DNA of 64,000 nt. It comes from Tubulanus polymorphus. Its lineage: Eukaryota; Nemertea; Palaeonemertea; Tubulaniformes; Tubulanidae. A program made the position numbers and the translations under genes. The DNA lies in NCBI RefSeq assembly GCF_964204645.1, contig NC_134028.1:12815001-12879000 (forward strand), written 5' to 3'. The notes below the pieces were generated by a model that had not been told where the DNA came from, did not search any database, and saw only the letters and a program-made list of their open reading frames with translations. This document shows positions 58,701 to 63,778 of the stretch, one piece after another (the first letter of the stretch is position 1; each line of letters begins with the position of its first letter).

Positions 58701-60207
58701 TAGAACGAACAGAGAAAGTAAATATGGGATTTATAAAACATGTTGTGAGTGAACCAATCGAAGGCCATGAGGAGTACCACATCATGGTAAGCAATTCTTT
58801 TACACTGTGTTGCAAATCTTGACAGGGTATGTAAACTGCAATGTGCGAGGACCTAAGTTCCAGTTCCAGAACTTTTATGTACATGTATGTTATCAATATG
58901 ATCAGAGGCATTTATGCCTTTGTTATGGTTTGTTGATTCAATGATTTTTTGCCTACTTGGCTGGTGTCACATTCATTTTTTGTCCATCATCCATGTGGTT
59001 GTTCATTCATTCCTCTTACCGTATGTGGAATCCAGTTATTTTTGGAAGTTTGAAGGTACTTCTACTACTGGATTCCTTGGTAGTCAGTTTGTACGTGTAT
59101 CTACCCTGTAAATTTACAGCCCACAATGTAATATGTTAATGTACTATAATGTCTTACTGGATTTTGTGGTAGAATTACGAATGTTTCACATCATCTCTTA
59201 TACTGGGGCAGTCTGTTACATGGTAGGCCTACTGATATGCTGAAGAGAGTGTGACTGGAAATTTTTGGAAATCGTAATGGTGGTCAGGAAGATGATTTAC
59301 AAAACTTCTCAGAACTTCTTAGAGTTGGATTTGCTAAAAAAAAATATAGCAAGGACGATTACATTATGATATATTGATATTATATTAGTATGTACACTTG
59401 TGGATTTAGGAACTTTTATCCCGTAGTCAATTCTCCCGAAAAACCAATGACTTGTCATCTAAAGGTTTAACTTGTGTTTCTAAAGTTCATTATGCAAGCT
59501 GTGATATTTTATGCATCATCTTTCCAATAATTTGATACACTGCTCAATGGTACTCATTGTTTAGATTTTATATAGTGACATTTCATTGGATGCCAGCAAA
59601 AGTTAAAAGGTCACTGCTCATTTATTAGTAAAGGCTTTGGGTTTCCCTGATTCAAGAATGTTGACAACATATGTCAATTAGTGGCTTTTAACTCAATGAC
59701 TACGTTAAGCCGCTGTCAGCGGCTCGCTGGTATTTACCGTTGCATACGCAAAGCCGCTGAGAGCGGCTTTCAAGACGTTACAAATGTAAACACTGCCTAC
59801 GTTTGAACTACGCTTGATTTTAACCAATCAGAATGCAAGGAAACAATATTATCATAAATTATGTGAGGGAATTCCATGGGATCCCATATGCAACGCGTCA
59901 TAGACACTATTGATCATGGGAATTACCAGAGGGGAATCCTTTGTTAACCAAAAATGGCGGAAATTCCGTATGCTGCGCGCGATTTTAGATTTGGGTATTC
60001 CGGAGTGAATGAGTTAATGCACAAACTTATATGTACTCTTTTTCTTTTTAGGGCCTACAACTAGGAACAACTTATATGTACTCTTTTTCTTTTTAGGGCC
60101 TACAACTAGGAACAACTGAACAATCTAGATACTGGGTGTATTGGATACCAGCTCAATATGTAGACTCTATCAAAGATGCTATTTTAGGAAAGTGGCCTTC
60201 GTTCTAG
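25471..60207 (+). CDS. UBFD1: UBFD1, ubiquitin-domain protein, six exons placed, 5' exon missing
   Basis: UBFD1 is a conserved animal protein with a ubiquitin-like domain and a C-terminal UBFD1 domain that has been linked to polyubiquitin binding and NF-kB signalling. Six exons on the plus strand join with consistent phases and GT-AG introns: 25471-25710, 29693-29728, 49671-49843, 51234-51408, 58704-58786 and 60097-60207. They encode a Ser/Asp-rich linker, the ubiquitin-like fold (VNFKIVFKKRSFDVSFPLDE to GAKLMVVGSTLNDVL), the linker with KEPLPPVPLSGM, then GGKVRLTFKMEVDQLWIGTK, SEPIEGHEEYH and RYWVYWIPAQYVDSIKDAIL, ending in a normal stop. The N-terminal exon was not found. The introns total over 33 kb and carry mobile elements and two nested genes. 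Confidence 0.93.
25900..26815 (+). repeat. Large tandem duplication in UBFD1 intron
   Basis: About 25900-26452 and 26458-26815 are two diverged copies. Shared strings include TTGAATAGGTTGATATTCAT, GCGATCCATTTTAGAGCCTG and ATATCGCCTTATACTCT. The second copy lacks roughly 200 bases in its middle. Confidence 0.8.
26816..27939. other. UBFD1 intron, repeat debris
   Basis: About 90 bases at 26936-27025 recur at 58230-58320 (shared AAAACCATGTCAGTCGAT and TTCGTCAGTAACTGGCACTG). No gene was recognised. Confidence 0.5.
27940..29462 (+). repeat. Dispersed repeat family with three tandem CACCAGGGG units
   Basis: Fragments at 27940-28280 match the 31.4-31.75 kb copy (GTTTGCCATTTTTCATTGAA-like stretch). 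From about 29080, three boxes at 29090, 29243 and 29397 mark tandem units of about 154 bases. The last ends in TGGGCAGG. No coding sequence is present apart from shadows. Confidence 0.75.
28959..29068. repeat. Long hairpin with about 40-base arms
   Basis: ATGCTTTCATATCGCGGAAT near 28960 pairs with ATTCTGTGATATGAAAGCAT near 29049, and the pairing continues inwards through CAGGGATTTGCAAAATTTT and AAAATTTGCAAATCCCTG-like arms, with few mismatches and a loop of about 30 bases. Confidence 0.75.
29693..29728 (+). CDS. UBFD1: UBFD1 micro-exon (36 bases)
   Basis: The exon lies between TTTTTTCAG and GTAAGA and encodes LTPAMQKVMFR, matching the core of the ubiquitin-like domain. Phases fit both neighbours. 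Eighteen bases of its 3' end with the donor recur at 30010-30027. Confidence 0.9.
29729..31189. other. UBFD1 intron without recognisable gene
   Basis: Apart from the decoy donor copy at 30010-30027 nothing coding is seen. Pieces repeated elsewhere begin again at 31190. Confidence 0.5.
31190..32060 (+). repeat. Near full-length copy of the dispersed repeat family
   Basis: It starts with TAATCCCAGTGGGCTATTGC, contains the TCGTCCGTC string and the sequences shared with 7630-8430, 27940-28280 and 60460-60700, and ends with CCACCAGGGGGCG at 31891-31903 and a copy of the GACAT-TATGATTGTGG string. No transposase or RT is visible, so it may be a non-autonomous element. Confidence 0.7.
32455..33065. 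repeat. Palindromic CGTTTTATCGCG satellite, block 1
   Basis: About 600 bases consist almost only of variants of GCGATAAAACGA, AAAAAGTCGTTTTATCGCGC and GCCACGTTAAAACGAAAAAT in both orientations. At 32854-32877 the sequence is a perfect 24-base palindrome centred on CGCG. A second block lies at 43970-44240. Confidence 0.9.
33228..33240 (+). repeat. Poly-G run
   Basis: Thirteen consecutive G follow TTACGTC. Homopolymers of this kind are error-prone in assemblies. Confidence 0.9.
33455..33898. mobile_element. Non-autonomous hAT-like transposon, copy 2
   Basis: Ends CAGTGTTGCCACTT and AAGTGGCAACTCTG are inverted repeats with one mismatch, and the flanks carry a perfect 6-base duplication ACACTA (33449-33454 and 33899-33904). 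Both copies share the CCGGAATTCCGG-like subterminal region and a GGGGG-CCCCC stretch near the right end. At 444 bases it is half as long as copy 1 and has no transposase. Confidence 0.72.
34163..34366. repeat. MITE-like element with CAGTTCCACAGTT repeats
   Basis: CAGTTCCACAGTT occurs at about 34174 and 34257, and inverted versions (AACTGTGGAACTGG, and a diverged CTGTGAAACTGGACCC at the right end) occur between and after them. The symmetric layout suggests a small non-autonomous element. Confidence 0.5.
34543..34754 (+). repeat. BEL/Pao 5' LTR
   Basis: 212 bases, TG...CA ends, with a TATATAAAT promoter-like box and AATAAA inside. About 98% identical to the 3' copy by eye. Confidence 0.95.
34789..36398 (+). 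pseudogene. BEL/Pao gag-protease part, one in-frame TGA
   Basis: The N-terminal 332 codons carry the Pao-type gag region (LPTLKLPTFTGNLLEWSTFW near residue 125, then ALTELNPPTA). TGA at 35785-35787 interrupts the same frame, which continues with gag zinc knuckles (CVYCCKSHLPSDC, CFNCLGKHRVSNC, CKFCKKRHHSSLC). The aspartic protease follows with LLFDDGAQRTFITSQLAKHL, where the active-site DSG of the family reads DDG. The frame then runs into integrase sequence without any reverse transcriptase. Confidence 0.85.
36399..37429 (+). pseudogene. BEL/Pao integrase with C-terminal domain, frameshifted
   Basis: The core begins in the protease frame (FTGVDYLGPLFVR, LFTCAVSRAVHLELVSDLTT) and shifts near 36590, continuing with PRQLISDNASTF, then APWHGGFYERLVSLVKSS with the catalytic Glu. 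The C-terminal domain typical of BEL/Pao follows (FWNRWKGEFVLSLREFHR; GSVVQIHDSGPRLRWRLGVV). It ends in a basic Ala/Arg tail at 37429. Confidence 0.88.
37602..37813 (+). repeat. BEL/Pao 3' LTR
   Basis: 212 bases, matching the 5' LTR except at about four positions, directly after the GGCGGGAGAA purine tract. Confidence 0.95.
37814..38083. other. Right flank of the BEL insertion; half of a split hairpin
   Basis: GAGACTTTTTGGCAATC (37865-37881) is the perfect inverted copy of 34521-34537 on the other side of the BEL element. No exon was recognised. Confidence 0.6.
38084..38195 (+). CDS. SAM-HECT exon 1 of those placed
   Basis: Acceptor TACTTTTTCAG and donor GTAATT bound 112 bases encoding the second half of a SAM domain. 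Confidence 0.8.
38084..40205 (+). CDS. SAM-HECT-like protein, three exons placed, 5' end missing
   Basis: Exons 38084-38195, 38346-38842 and 38925-40205 join in phase with GT-AG introns. The first encodes the C-terminal helices of a SAM domain (LLTDADFSRLGVTAVGDRLR). The second encodes a basic linker with Cys/Lys-rich CWKHYNCSKKCFE, and the third an acidic linker and a HECT-type ubiquitin-ligase fold (DIDVFIPPEEL, GEGVGVFADALTDFWEQF, YFPVFIARPFLEMCLFGNDV). The C-lobe has FLRFCTRSDLF and GRTCAKILELPDSYESFTE, so the catalytic Cys position (TC) is kept. Similar SAM-HECT proteins occur in many copies in fish and invertebrates and may be mobile. It lies in the third UBFD1 intron on the same strand. 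The start exon was not found and may have been separated by the BEL insertion. Confidence 0.82.
38346..38842 (+). CDS. SAM-HECT exon 2 of those placed
   Basis: Acceptor TTCTTCATAG and donor GTAAGT bound 497 bases, open throughout, encoding a Ser/Lys-rich linker and a folded-looking segment (TKTELHRICCELFLPSGKSI). Confidence 0.8.
38925..40205 (+). CDS. SAM-HECT last exon with HECT domain
   Basis: Acceptor GGAATATTCAG precedes a 1281-base open exon ending TGGGTTATGGATGTCATTTAA-type with stop TAA at 40203-40205. It encodes the whole HECT-like domain, C-terminus WVMDVI. Confidence 0.85.
   Translation, partial: NKDSDDMDDSTQQTTRSDERASESHGRTLGNRVPEDEPVLPVAATQEADISEFLQTLEAPDTPTIQFRLPVNIASNYDLTLLHDIPDIDVFIPPEELVLVIRRSLIVHDMLLAFNDQNILKRNITIRLVLPNGEVEAGEGVGVFADALTDFWEQFKKEMGGNSQMVPQLRHDYGVDTWQAVAKIIVSGYRATGYFPVFIARPFLEMCLFGNDVGGLELVDSFLHYVSPSESIVLKRAIENFDDERNDFDEILDILNGYDCKKIPTKLNFQTLIREISHKEIIQKSMFIVVCMREVFRKNLMLTHEELLKLYDDLKPSPRKIVSILTFPDDMNNLQVSVSTFLKRYIRSLDEKQQQKFLRFCTRSDLFNEAKIKVMFNQTPNGLARAPTGRTCAKILELPDSYESFTELRQEFDAILASNVWVMDVI
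40206..40889. other. 3' flank of the SAM-HECT gene
   Basis: AT-rich non-coding sequence. An AATAAA at about 40731 could end the SAM-HECT transcript. No other feature was found. Confidence 0.4.
40890..41480. repeat. Foldback element rich in TCGACATAT palindromes
   Basis: Arms of about 140 bases at 41063-41200 and 41331-41476 are imperfect inverted copies: ACGGAAGCGATAA and CGCGTTCCAACTCG at left match TTATCGCTTCCGT and CGAGTTGGAACGCG at right. Inside are many palindromes such as ATATGTCGACATAT and CGATATATCGCG. A further related copy lies at 40890-41060. Several short frames through it are by-products of the symmetry. Confidence 0.85.
41564..43421 (-). CDS. Integrase-core (DDE) gene, several exons, partly placed
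   Basis: On the minus strand the exons are 43421-43197 (ERTLKRRLQGMGLKR, then YLIHVDGHDKLKPYGFAIHA), about 43125-43030 (SRRILWLKVGNTNNDPHT), 42500-42370 (CIRIDAGTENGKLRAIQ, GRSTHNQ), 42230-42118 (RIERWWRTLRHSLGQFWMNL), 42006-41855 (ETLRYCFMDLIRNDLNDFAK, GKPDLLYFTPEAYG) and 41772-41564, ending at TAG 41564-41566. They read as an integrase core with the catalytic Asp-Asp-Glu (HVDGHDK, DAGTENG, RIERWW), the kind found in multicopy integrase-domain proteins of fish and invertebrates. Splice phases agree for the last four exons. The acceptor of the exon near 43125 is not recognisable, so the copy may be damaged. Confidence 0.78.
42917..42961 (+). repeat. 15-base tandem repeat, three copies
   Basis: CATACCACCAAATTA occurs three times in a row (last copy variant) in an intron of the integrase gene. 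Confidence 0.85.
43422..43969. other. Upstream of the integrase gene; no further exon identified
   Basis: The beginning of the integrase gene should lie here on the minus strand, but no exon could be supported. Confidence 0.3.
43970..44240. repeat. Palindromic CGTTTTATCGCG satellite, block 2
   Basis: The same words as at 32455-33065 appear, mainly in the opposite order (GCGATAAAACGACTTTTTCT, TCGTTTTATCGCGCGATGAA, AACGTGGCAATAAAACGAAA). Confidence 0.9.
44500..45440 (+). repeat. Dispersed repeat copy with two CACCAGGGGGCG boxes
   Basis: GCCATCTTGAATTTCTTG-type sentences repeat two to three times between 44500 and 44800. From 45040 there are units with TCACCAGGGGGCG (45052-45064) and CCACCAGGGGGCG (45347-45359), and the copy ends in GGTGTCCCTGGACCCCTAGT. 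Confidence 0.75.
45602..45709 (+). other. Orphan 35-codon Ser/Asp-rich open frame with start and stop
   Basis: ATG 45602 opens MASSVDNSVKSDAKFSSDPS and ends with HDSPCST at TAA. It sits in the third UBFD1 intron and looks like a protein N-terminus or alternative first exon, but no donor site fits the UBFD1 phase. Function unknown. Confidence 0.25.
46274..46500. repeat. CAGGGATGAAAATCTTCCG repeat with a 2-copy tandem of about 55 bases
   Basis: It starts like the copies at 61089 and 63985. Inside, CCGCAGAAGCTTTCATTATA occurs twice, about 55 bases apart, as part of a tandem pair (46382 and 46438). Confidence 0.7.
46501..48149. other. UBFD1 intron without recognisable gene
   Basis: No domain-bearing frame, tRNA or full mobile element was recognised on either strand. 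Confidence 0.5.
48150..48322 (+). mobile_element. LINE-type 3' end with ATTGA tail repeats
   Basis: TTATAAGGATCAATAAAGAA followed by TTGAATTGAATTG is the form of a non-LTR retrotransposon or SINE 3' terminus with simple repeat tail. No coding part is attached. Confidence 0.55.
48323..49670. other. UBFD1 intron without recognisable gene
   Basis: Nothing supportable was seen on either strand. Confidence 0.5.
49671..49843 (+). CDS. UBFD1: UBFD1 exon: end of ubiquitin-like domain
   Basis: Acceptor TGCTTTTAAG, donor GTGAGT. It encodes KDECTLRELNVSKGAKLMVV and then VGSTLNDVLSV, closing the ubiquitin-like fold, followed by a Lys/Glu-rich linker ending KEPLCQDK. Confidence 0.93.
50620..50850. repeat. 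CTCGGCCGAGT palindromic repeat cluster
   Basis: CTCGGCCGAGTGAA, ACTCGGGCGAGTAAAG, CTCGGCCAAGTGG, TTCGGCCAAGTAAAG and TTGGGCGAGTAAA occur in a row. The units are short palindromes in alternating forms and suggest a small foldback element inside the UBFD1 intron. Confidence 0.65.
51234..51408 (+). CDS. UBFD1: UBFD1 exon: start of C-terminal domain
   Basis: Acceptor TTTTCCATAG, donor GTAAAA. It encodes the linker with KEPLPPVPLSGM and the first part of the C-terminal domain (SGGKVRLTFKMEVDQLWIGT). Confidence 0.93.
51409..52847. other. UBFD1 intron; no supportable gene
   Basis: A 144-codon minus-strand frame (51970-51536) has no recognisable motif and no splice or promoter support. The rest is non-coding. 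Confidence 0.4.
53599..54291 (+). pseudogene. LINE ORF1 C-terminal part
   Basis: This 230-codon frame shows a Lys/Glu-rich coiled coil, then the LIIHNLPES strand and the ITRDLTPMEQNELRELWNEL pattern of LINE ORF1 proteins, which coat the element RNA. It lies downstream of the PHD-like finger but in another frame. Confidence 0.75.
54347..55125 (+). pseudogene. LINE ORF2 endonuclease fragment
   Basis: Pieces in different frames carry the exonuclease-endonuclease-phosphatase motifs: NPDIIGLCEVYPK, VVGDFNLGNINWR, and a final PLSTSDHCAIVNK. These cut target DNA in LINE insertion. The frame is broken around 54600-54700. Confidence 0.75.
56040..57559. other. UBFD1 intron, probable DIRS-type leader and minisatellite
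   Basis: No clear domain is visible. A 15-base minisatellite lies at 57289-57363. The interval from about 56700 is more GC-rich than its surroundings and likely belongs to the DIRS-like fragment that follows. Confidence 0.4.
57289..57363 (+). repeat. 15-base minisatellite, five copies
   Basis: Units GTGACGGGATCCATG, TTCACCAGATCCACG, GTGACGGGATCCATG, GTGATGGGATCCACG and GTCACGGGATCCACG follow one another without gaps and without breaking an open frame. Confidence 0.9.
57560..57860 (+). mobile_element. DIRS/Ngaro-type retroelement fragment (region after RT)
   Basis: The frame reads DPSAEEFKSFMVDALSIDW, then LQAYAFPSSPLLKQVFFKIE, then CDILLIASCWPAQSWFVRQL, which is the RNase H end region of DIRS-type retroelements. 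A run of 16 G (57682-57697) sits inside. Neither RT nor tyrosine recombinase was found. Confidence 0.7.
57682..57697 (+). repeat. Poly-G run inside DIRS-like fragment
   Basis: Sixteen consecutive G lie between GATAGATT and CCTGCAAG. Confidence 0.9.
58011..58064. repeat. Perfect 24-base inverted repeat with 6-base loop
   Basis: Arm TTCCTTTAACCCTTAGAGGG plus TCTC (58011-58034) and its exact inverted copy (58041-58064) enclose AGCATA. Confidence 0.95.
58704..58786 (+). CDS. UBFD1: UBFD1 exon: middle of C-terminal domain
   Basis: Acceptor TATTGTAG, donor GTAAGC. It encodes ERTEKVNMGFIKHVVSEPIE and then GHEEYHIM, as expected between the neighbouring exons. Confidence 0.93.
58787..60023. other. 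Last UBFD1 intron
   Basis: Repeat pieces and two short hairpins with AAGCCGCT/AGCGGCTT arms near 59710 and 59752. No gene recognised. Confidence 0.5.
60024..60116 (+). repeat. UBFD1: 45-base tandem duplication of a splice acceptor and exon start
   Basis: AACTTATATGTACTCTTTTT and TAGGGCCTACAACTAGGAAC occur twice, 45 bases apart, so the last UBFD1 intron ends in two acceptors. Confidence 0.95.
60097..60207 (+). CDS. UBFD1: UBFD1 last exon
   Basis: It begins after the second of two duplicated acceptors (TTTTCTTTTTAG) and encodes GLQLGTTEQSRYWVYWIPAQ to GKWPSF, ending at TAG 60205-60207. Use of the first acceptor would hit a stop after 14 codons, so the second is chosen. Confidence 0.93.
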   Translation, partial: GLQLGTTEQSRYWVYWIPAQYVDSIKDAILGKWPSF

Positions 60208-60260
60208 ATTAAATGTGAACTTGATTGTGTTCATTGAGTTGTTCATGTATGGATGGTGCA

Positions 60261-60266
60261 AATAAA
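60261..60266 (+). terminator. UBFD1: UBFD1 polyadenylation signal
   Basis: AATAAA lies 54 bases after the UBFD1 stop codon, in GTGCAAATAAAATCG. Confidence 0.7.
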
Positions 60267-60454
60267 ATCGTTTTGGCTGCTCGGAATAATTCTTTATAGA
60301 AAGAAAAATGCTGTAGATGCAGGCTCGTAGGTGGCCATTAGCTCTATTAAAAGTATAGGCATCTTATGAGAAATTAATTGCAACTTAAGTGATCAGTTAT
60401 AGTTATTGTTATTGATATCACATTAACTAATAGTATTCCTTCACTCATTTTATT

Positions 60455-60700
60455 AAACTTGGGACTTTAGTCTCAGTGGGCTATTGCATTCACTTTTCGT
60501 CATTCATCTGTCCATAGACAGGATCCAGTTATTTGGATAGCACTTGAATTTTTGTCTTGATATTTGAGTTATACATGTATCAACTCTAGACACACCTGTA
60601 GCCTAATACTGGCCCATTCAGATTCAAGATTGCTGACTGGTGGCCATTATATTCACCAAAGTCAGCACTTTTTACTCATTTTTTCAAGGGAAACTCTTAA
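60455..60700 (+). repeat. 5' part of the dispersed repeat family
   Basis: CTCAGTGGGCTATTGCATTC, a TTTTCGTC string, TCTTGATATTTGAGTTATAC and TCAGATTCAAGAT match 31200-31400 and 7650-7760. Confidence 0.7.
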
Positions 60701-60933
60701 GAGGCTTAGTCCAAAATGGCCCGTTGCAATGGCGTGTTATCTATATGGATGTGGCGCTTTATCGTGAATGCGACTGCAGGCCTGTTCTAAAAACTGAATC
60801 TTTGCTTGGAACAATGTCTGAGCTCACCCCCTTTCCATCCTTGATAGAATACTTTCACTGGAAGTGCTGGTATGCCAAATTCGCAACCTCAGTATTGTTT
60901 GTGTGAACACTGAAATCACAGTCACTGACCAAT

Positions 60934-61062
60934 ACTAATACAATACAATACAATACAATACAATACATTGTATACGATACACCGATACCGATACCGATAC
61001 CGATACCGATACCGATACCGATACCGATACCGATACCGATACCGATACCGATACGATACGAT
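60934..61062 (+). repeat. Compound microsatellite (AATAC)n then (CGATAC)n
   Basis: About six AATAC units run into a transition (ATTGTATACGATAC) and then about 12 CGATAC units, ending in GATACGATACGATACAATAG. Confidence 0.95.
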
Positions 61063-61330
61063 ACAATAGAACTTAATCGAACTCTATCAGGGATGAAAAT
61101 CTTCCGCGGATTTCCACGGTTGGAGGTCCATTTTTATCATTCTTGAGATCGATGTAGATCCGTTGAGAAAATGATAGGGGTTTAGGGTCTTGGGGAAAAG
61201 TTGATGTTAGATAGTAGCGTTCTTAAAGAACAGACCGTAAAAGCGTCTCATGAATCCGGTGCTGCGAACTCAAATCTATTTTTACAACATCATTGCGAAA
61301 CACCGCTATTGTCTGGAACCACTGTGCAGA

Positions 61331-62105
61331 TCAATGATTAGGACGGCTTGAGATAGGAGGAACATGAGGTTGAACTGCAACATTGTCAGGAGCAGAAATA
61401 TGATGTGGTTCAGCAATGTGTGGCTCAGTAATGACATCATCATCAGGCTCATACCCGGAAGGATCTTTACGAGTACTAACAGGACGGAAATGGCTAACAT
61501 TCCTCGCCTTGATTTCATTGCCACGCTGAGCAACAACCATAGAACCCTTTTTATCAATTACATTAAAAGGATCCTTCTGGAAACTCTGGAACCTTGGAGT
61601 ACACTTTCCAAGATTAACCACATCTTTCATTAACACTTTATCACCTATATCTATAGGACTTTTCCTAATGTTCCTTCTATCTTCAGCGTACATTTTCATT
61701 TTGTCTTTAGAAACTTCATCTTTTTTAACAAACATAACTAGAAGTAGGGTCAACATAAGACAATTCAGGAAGCTTGACCTTCAAAGCTTGTCCATTTAAA
61801 ATTGTGCCAGGAGGAATACCGGTTGATGAGTGAGGGGTAGCCCGGTAATTTCGTAAAAATGTAAACAATTCCTGTTTCCAGGGTTTTCCCTCAGCTGTTG
61901 CAGCTTTACAGACTTTACCAATAGTCTTCATAAAACGTTCTGCCATGCCATTGGCCTCTGGGTGATATGGCGTAATACGTTGGTGTTTAAAAGCAAGATG
62001 ATTTGCAAACTGCTTAAAATCATGACTCTGAAAAGGAGTACCATTATCAGTTTTAAGTTTGACCGGTGTTCCTCGTGATGCAAATACTTTATCTAAGACT
62101 GGCAT
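61331..62105 (-). pseudogene. Gypsy integrase fragment
   Basis: LKTDNGTPFQSHDFKQFANH carries the second catalytic Asp, and YHPEANGMAERFMKTIGKVC the Glu. The first Asp is lost with the deletion. The C-terminal piece, in another frame from 61756, has IDIGDKVLMKD and RFQSFQKDPFNVID. Confidence 0.85.
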
Positions 62106-62471
62106 AACCGTAGAAGCTGACAGAGATCTTATAATGAAATGGTATCTGCCTATGACGCTGAGCCACAGGGGGTACAGATTTATCGATGTGAAGGTGTACT
62201 TTGAAGTCCTTCAACTTACCAATACCCGTAAATACACCAGGGTATTTCTGCATATCCTCAGAAGACACTGAACTGCATGATTAGCTACCTTAAGAAACCC
62301 TAACTGACGACTGGCGTCTACACCTAACAAATTACCATATTTCCCTTTTGTGACGTAAAAAGTATCAATAATAGAAAATTCACCACATTTCACTCTAGAA
62401 ACAAATTTGTACCACAGTGCTGATACTTGTGCCTCCATATGCATTCAGTTTATCTCTACATCCATCAAGCT

Positions 62472-63526
62472 TCATATCAAAATTGGATAAATAGTTTTGA
62501 TGGATGAATATGTTTCTTCGTCGAGTATATTGCAGGTAGCACCACAGTCAGCAGTCATGAAAATAGAACATTTGTCAAACTCAATCAGAAACTTGGGTGG
62601 TTTTTTCGTTACACTTCTACTATTAACATGATTTACAGCAAAAACATAGTCATCATCACTGGACGCATTTTGTACCTCGTGTACTTGACGCTGTTTTTTC
62701 TGTTTACAAAATTTAGCAAAATGATTTTTGCTGTTACAATTATGACATATTTTCCCAAAAGCAGGACACTTTTTATATCCACCAAAATGTGGATAGGATT
62801 TACCAGTTAAAACACTTTTTAGTTTCAACTCTATTCCCATTTCTCGGGGGTTGTCTATGGCCCTGGCGTTGGCCAGCTGTTGACGATGACGGTGGTCTCC
62901 ACTTAAGCTTATTTTGATGTGACACTTTGTTAACCTGCTGTCCTGGGACTAAGTCCTTTTCCATCTCCGAGTTTTGTTCTTGCGCTAATTCGTTATTACG
63001 ACCCATATCAAGAATGTTCTTGAGTATTAATCCGTCCGTTTTTAACCCATATTTTCGCAATTTGGAGTCACTAGTTGCTTGAATAATATGCGATCGCAAC
63101 TCTCCTTCAACATCAGCGAATCCACAGCTTCCAGCGGCCTGACGTAACCTGGTGTGATAAGAATCAATTTTTTCACCATCATTCTGCCTCAATCTGCGAA
63201 ACACTGCACGTTCATATTCGATATTGACCTTAGGCTTAAAATAATTGGTCAAAGCGGTCTTTGCTTCGGCGTATGTTTCACCACGATCAGGAAGGTTTGT
63301 AAAAATATCAAAAGTTTTAGCCCCGACGGCGTAACAAAGCACGTTGACGATTGTCGACATCGACGTTAACGGCAACTAAATAGTTCTCAAATCTACATAA
63401 CCATTTATCCCATTTAGGTCCAAGGGCAGTTTCACTTTCACCTACCTCGGCATCAAAAGATGTCACCAAGTCAACACTCGGTACGGCCATGTTTCCAGTG
63501 TTGTTTACCTTAACGTATGAAATCAC
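62472..63526 (-). pseudogene. Gypsy gag and protease, frameshifted
   Basis: The first piece (63526-63317) has KWDKWLCRFENYLVAVNVD. The second (63375-62800) has TFDIFTNLPDRGETYAEAKT and FRRLRQNDGEKIDSYHTRLR, the capsid part. The third (62840-62472) has the CX2CX4HX4C knuckle and the protease, whose active site reads DCG instead of the usual DSG or DTG. Confidence 0.82.
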
Positions 63527-63778
63527 TAGGTAAAACCGGCGTATGTATTAATATATATACAGTTACTATACACTTGTATTTCATAGTACGATGCGCTCTA
63601 TCTTCAACAGCATCGAGTGTCGCAGGCATTGCAACATACTGACGAGCCAACGTGGCAACACGTGTGTAACTCAATAAAATCGGATTTTACGTATTACGAG
63701 TAAATGAGACCGTCAAGACGAATCTCCCCGATCAGCAGCAATATATTCCCACACTGTTTACAAAGACACGGTCGCCAA

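Larger units (their letters stand above)
61306..63530 (-). mobile_element. Ty3/Gypsy retrotransposon, gag to integrase, RT deleted
   Basis: On the minus strand gag begins at about 63526 and breaks near 63330 and 62830. It ends with a zinc knuckle (CHNCNSKNHFAKFC). A protease (FMTADCGATCNILD) follows, then the N-terminal linker of RT (FSIIDTFYVTKGKYGNLLGV; KLKDFKVHLHIDKSV). At about 62145 this is joined to the integrase core (62105-61725) and C-terminal module (61756-61331). The RT and RNase H core is missing. A primer-binding-site-like TGGCGACCGTGTCTTTG lies at about 63761-63778 on the minus strand. Confidence 0.85.

Noticed and set aside
60934-61062. Regular repeats considered as a CRISPR array
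   Set aside because: Units are contiguous 5-6-base microsatellites without spacers, in an animal genome.
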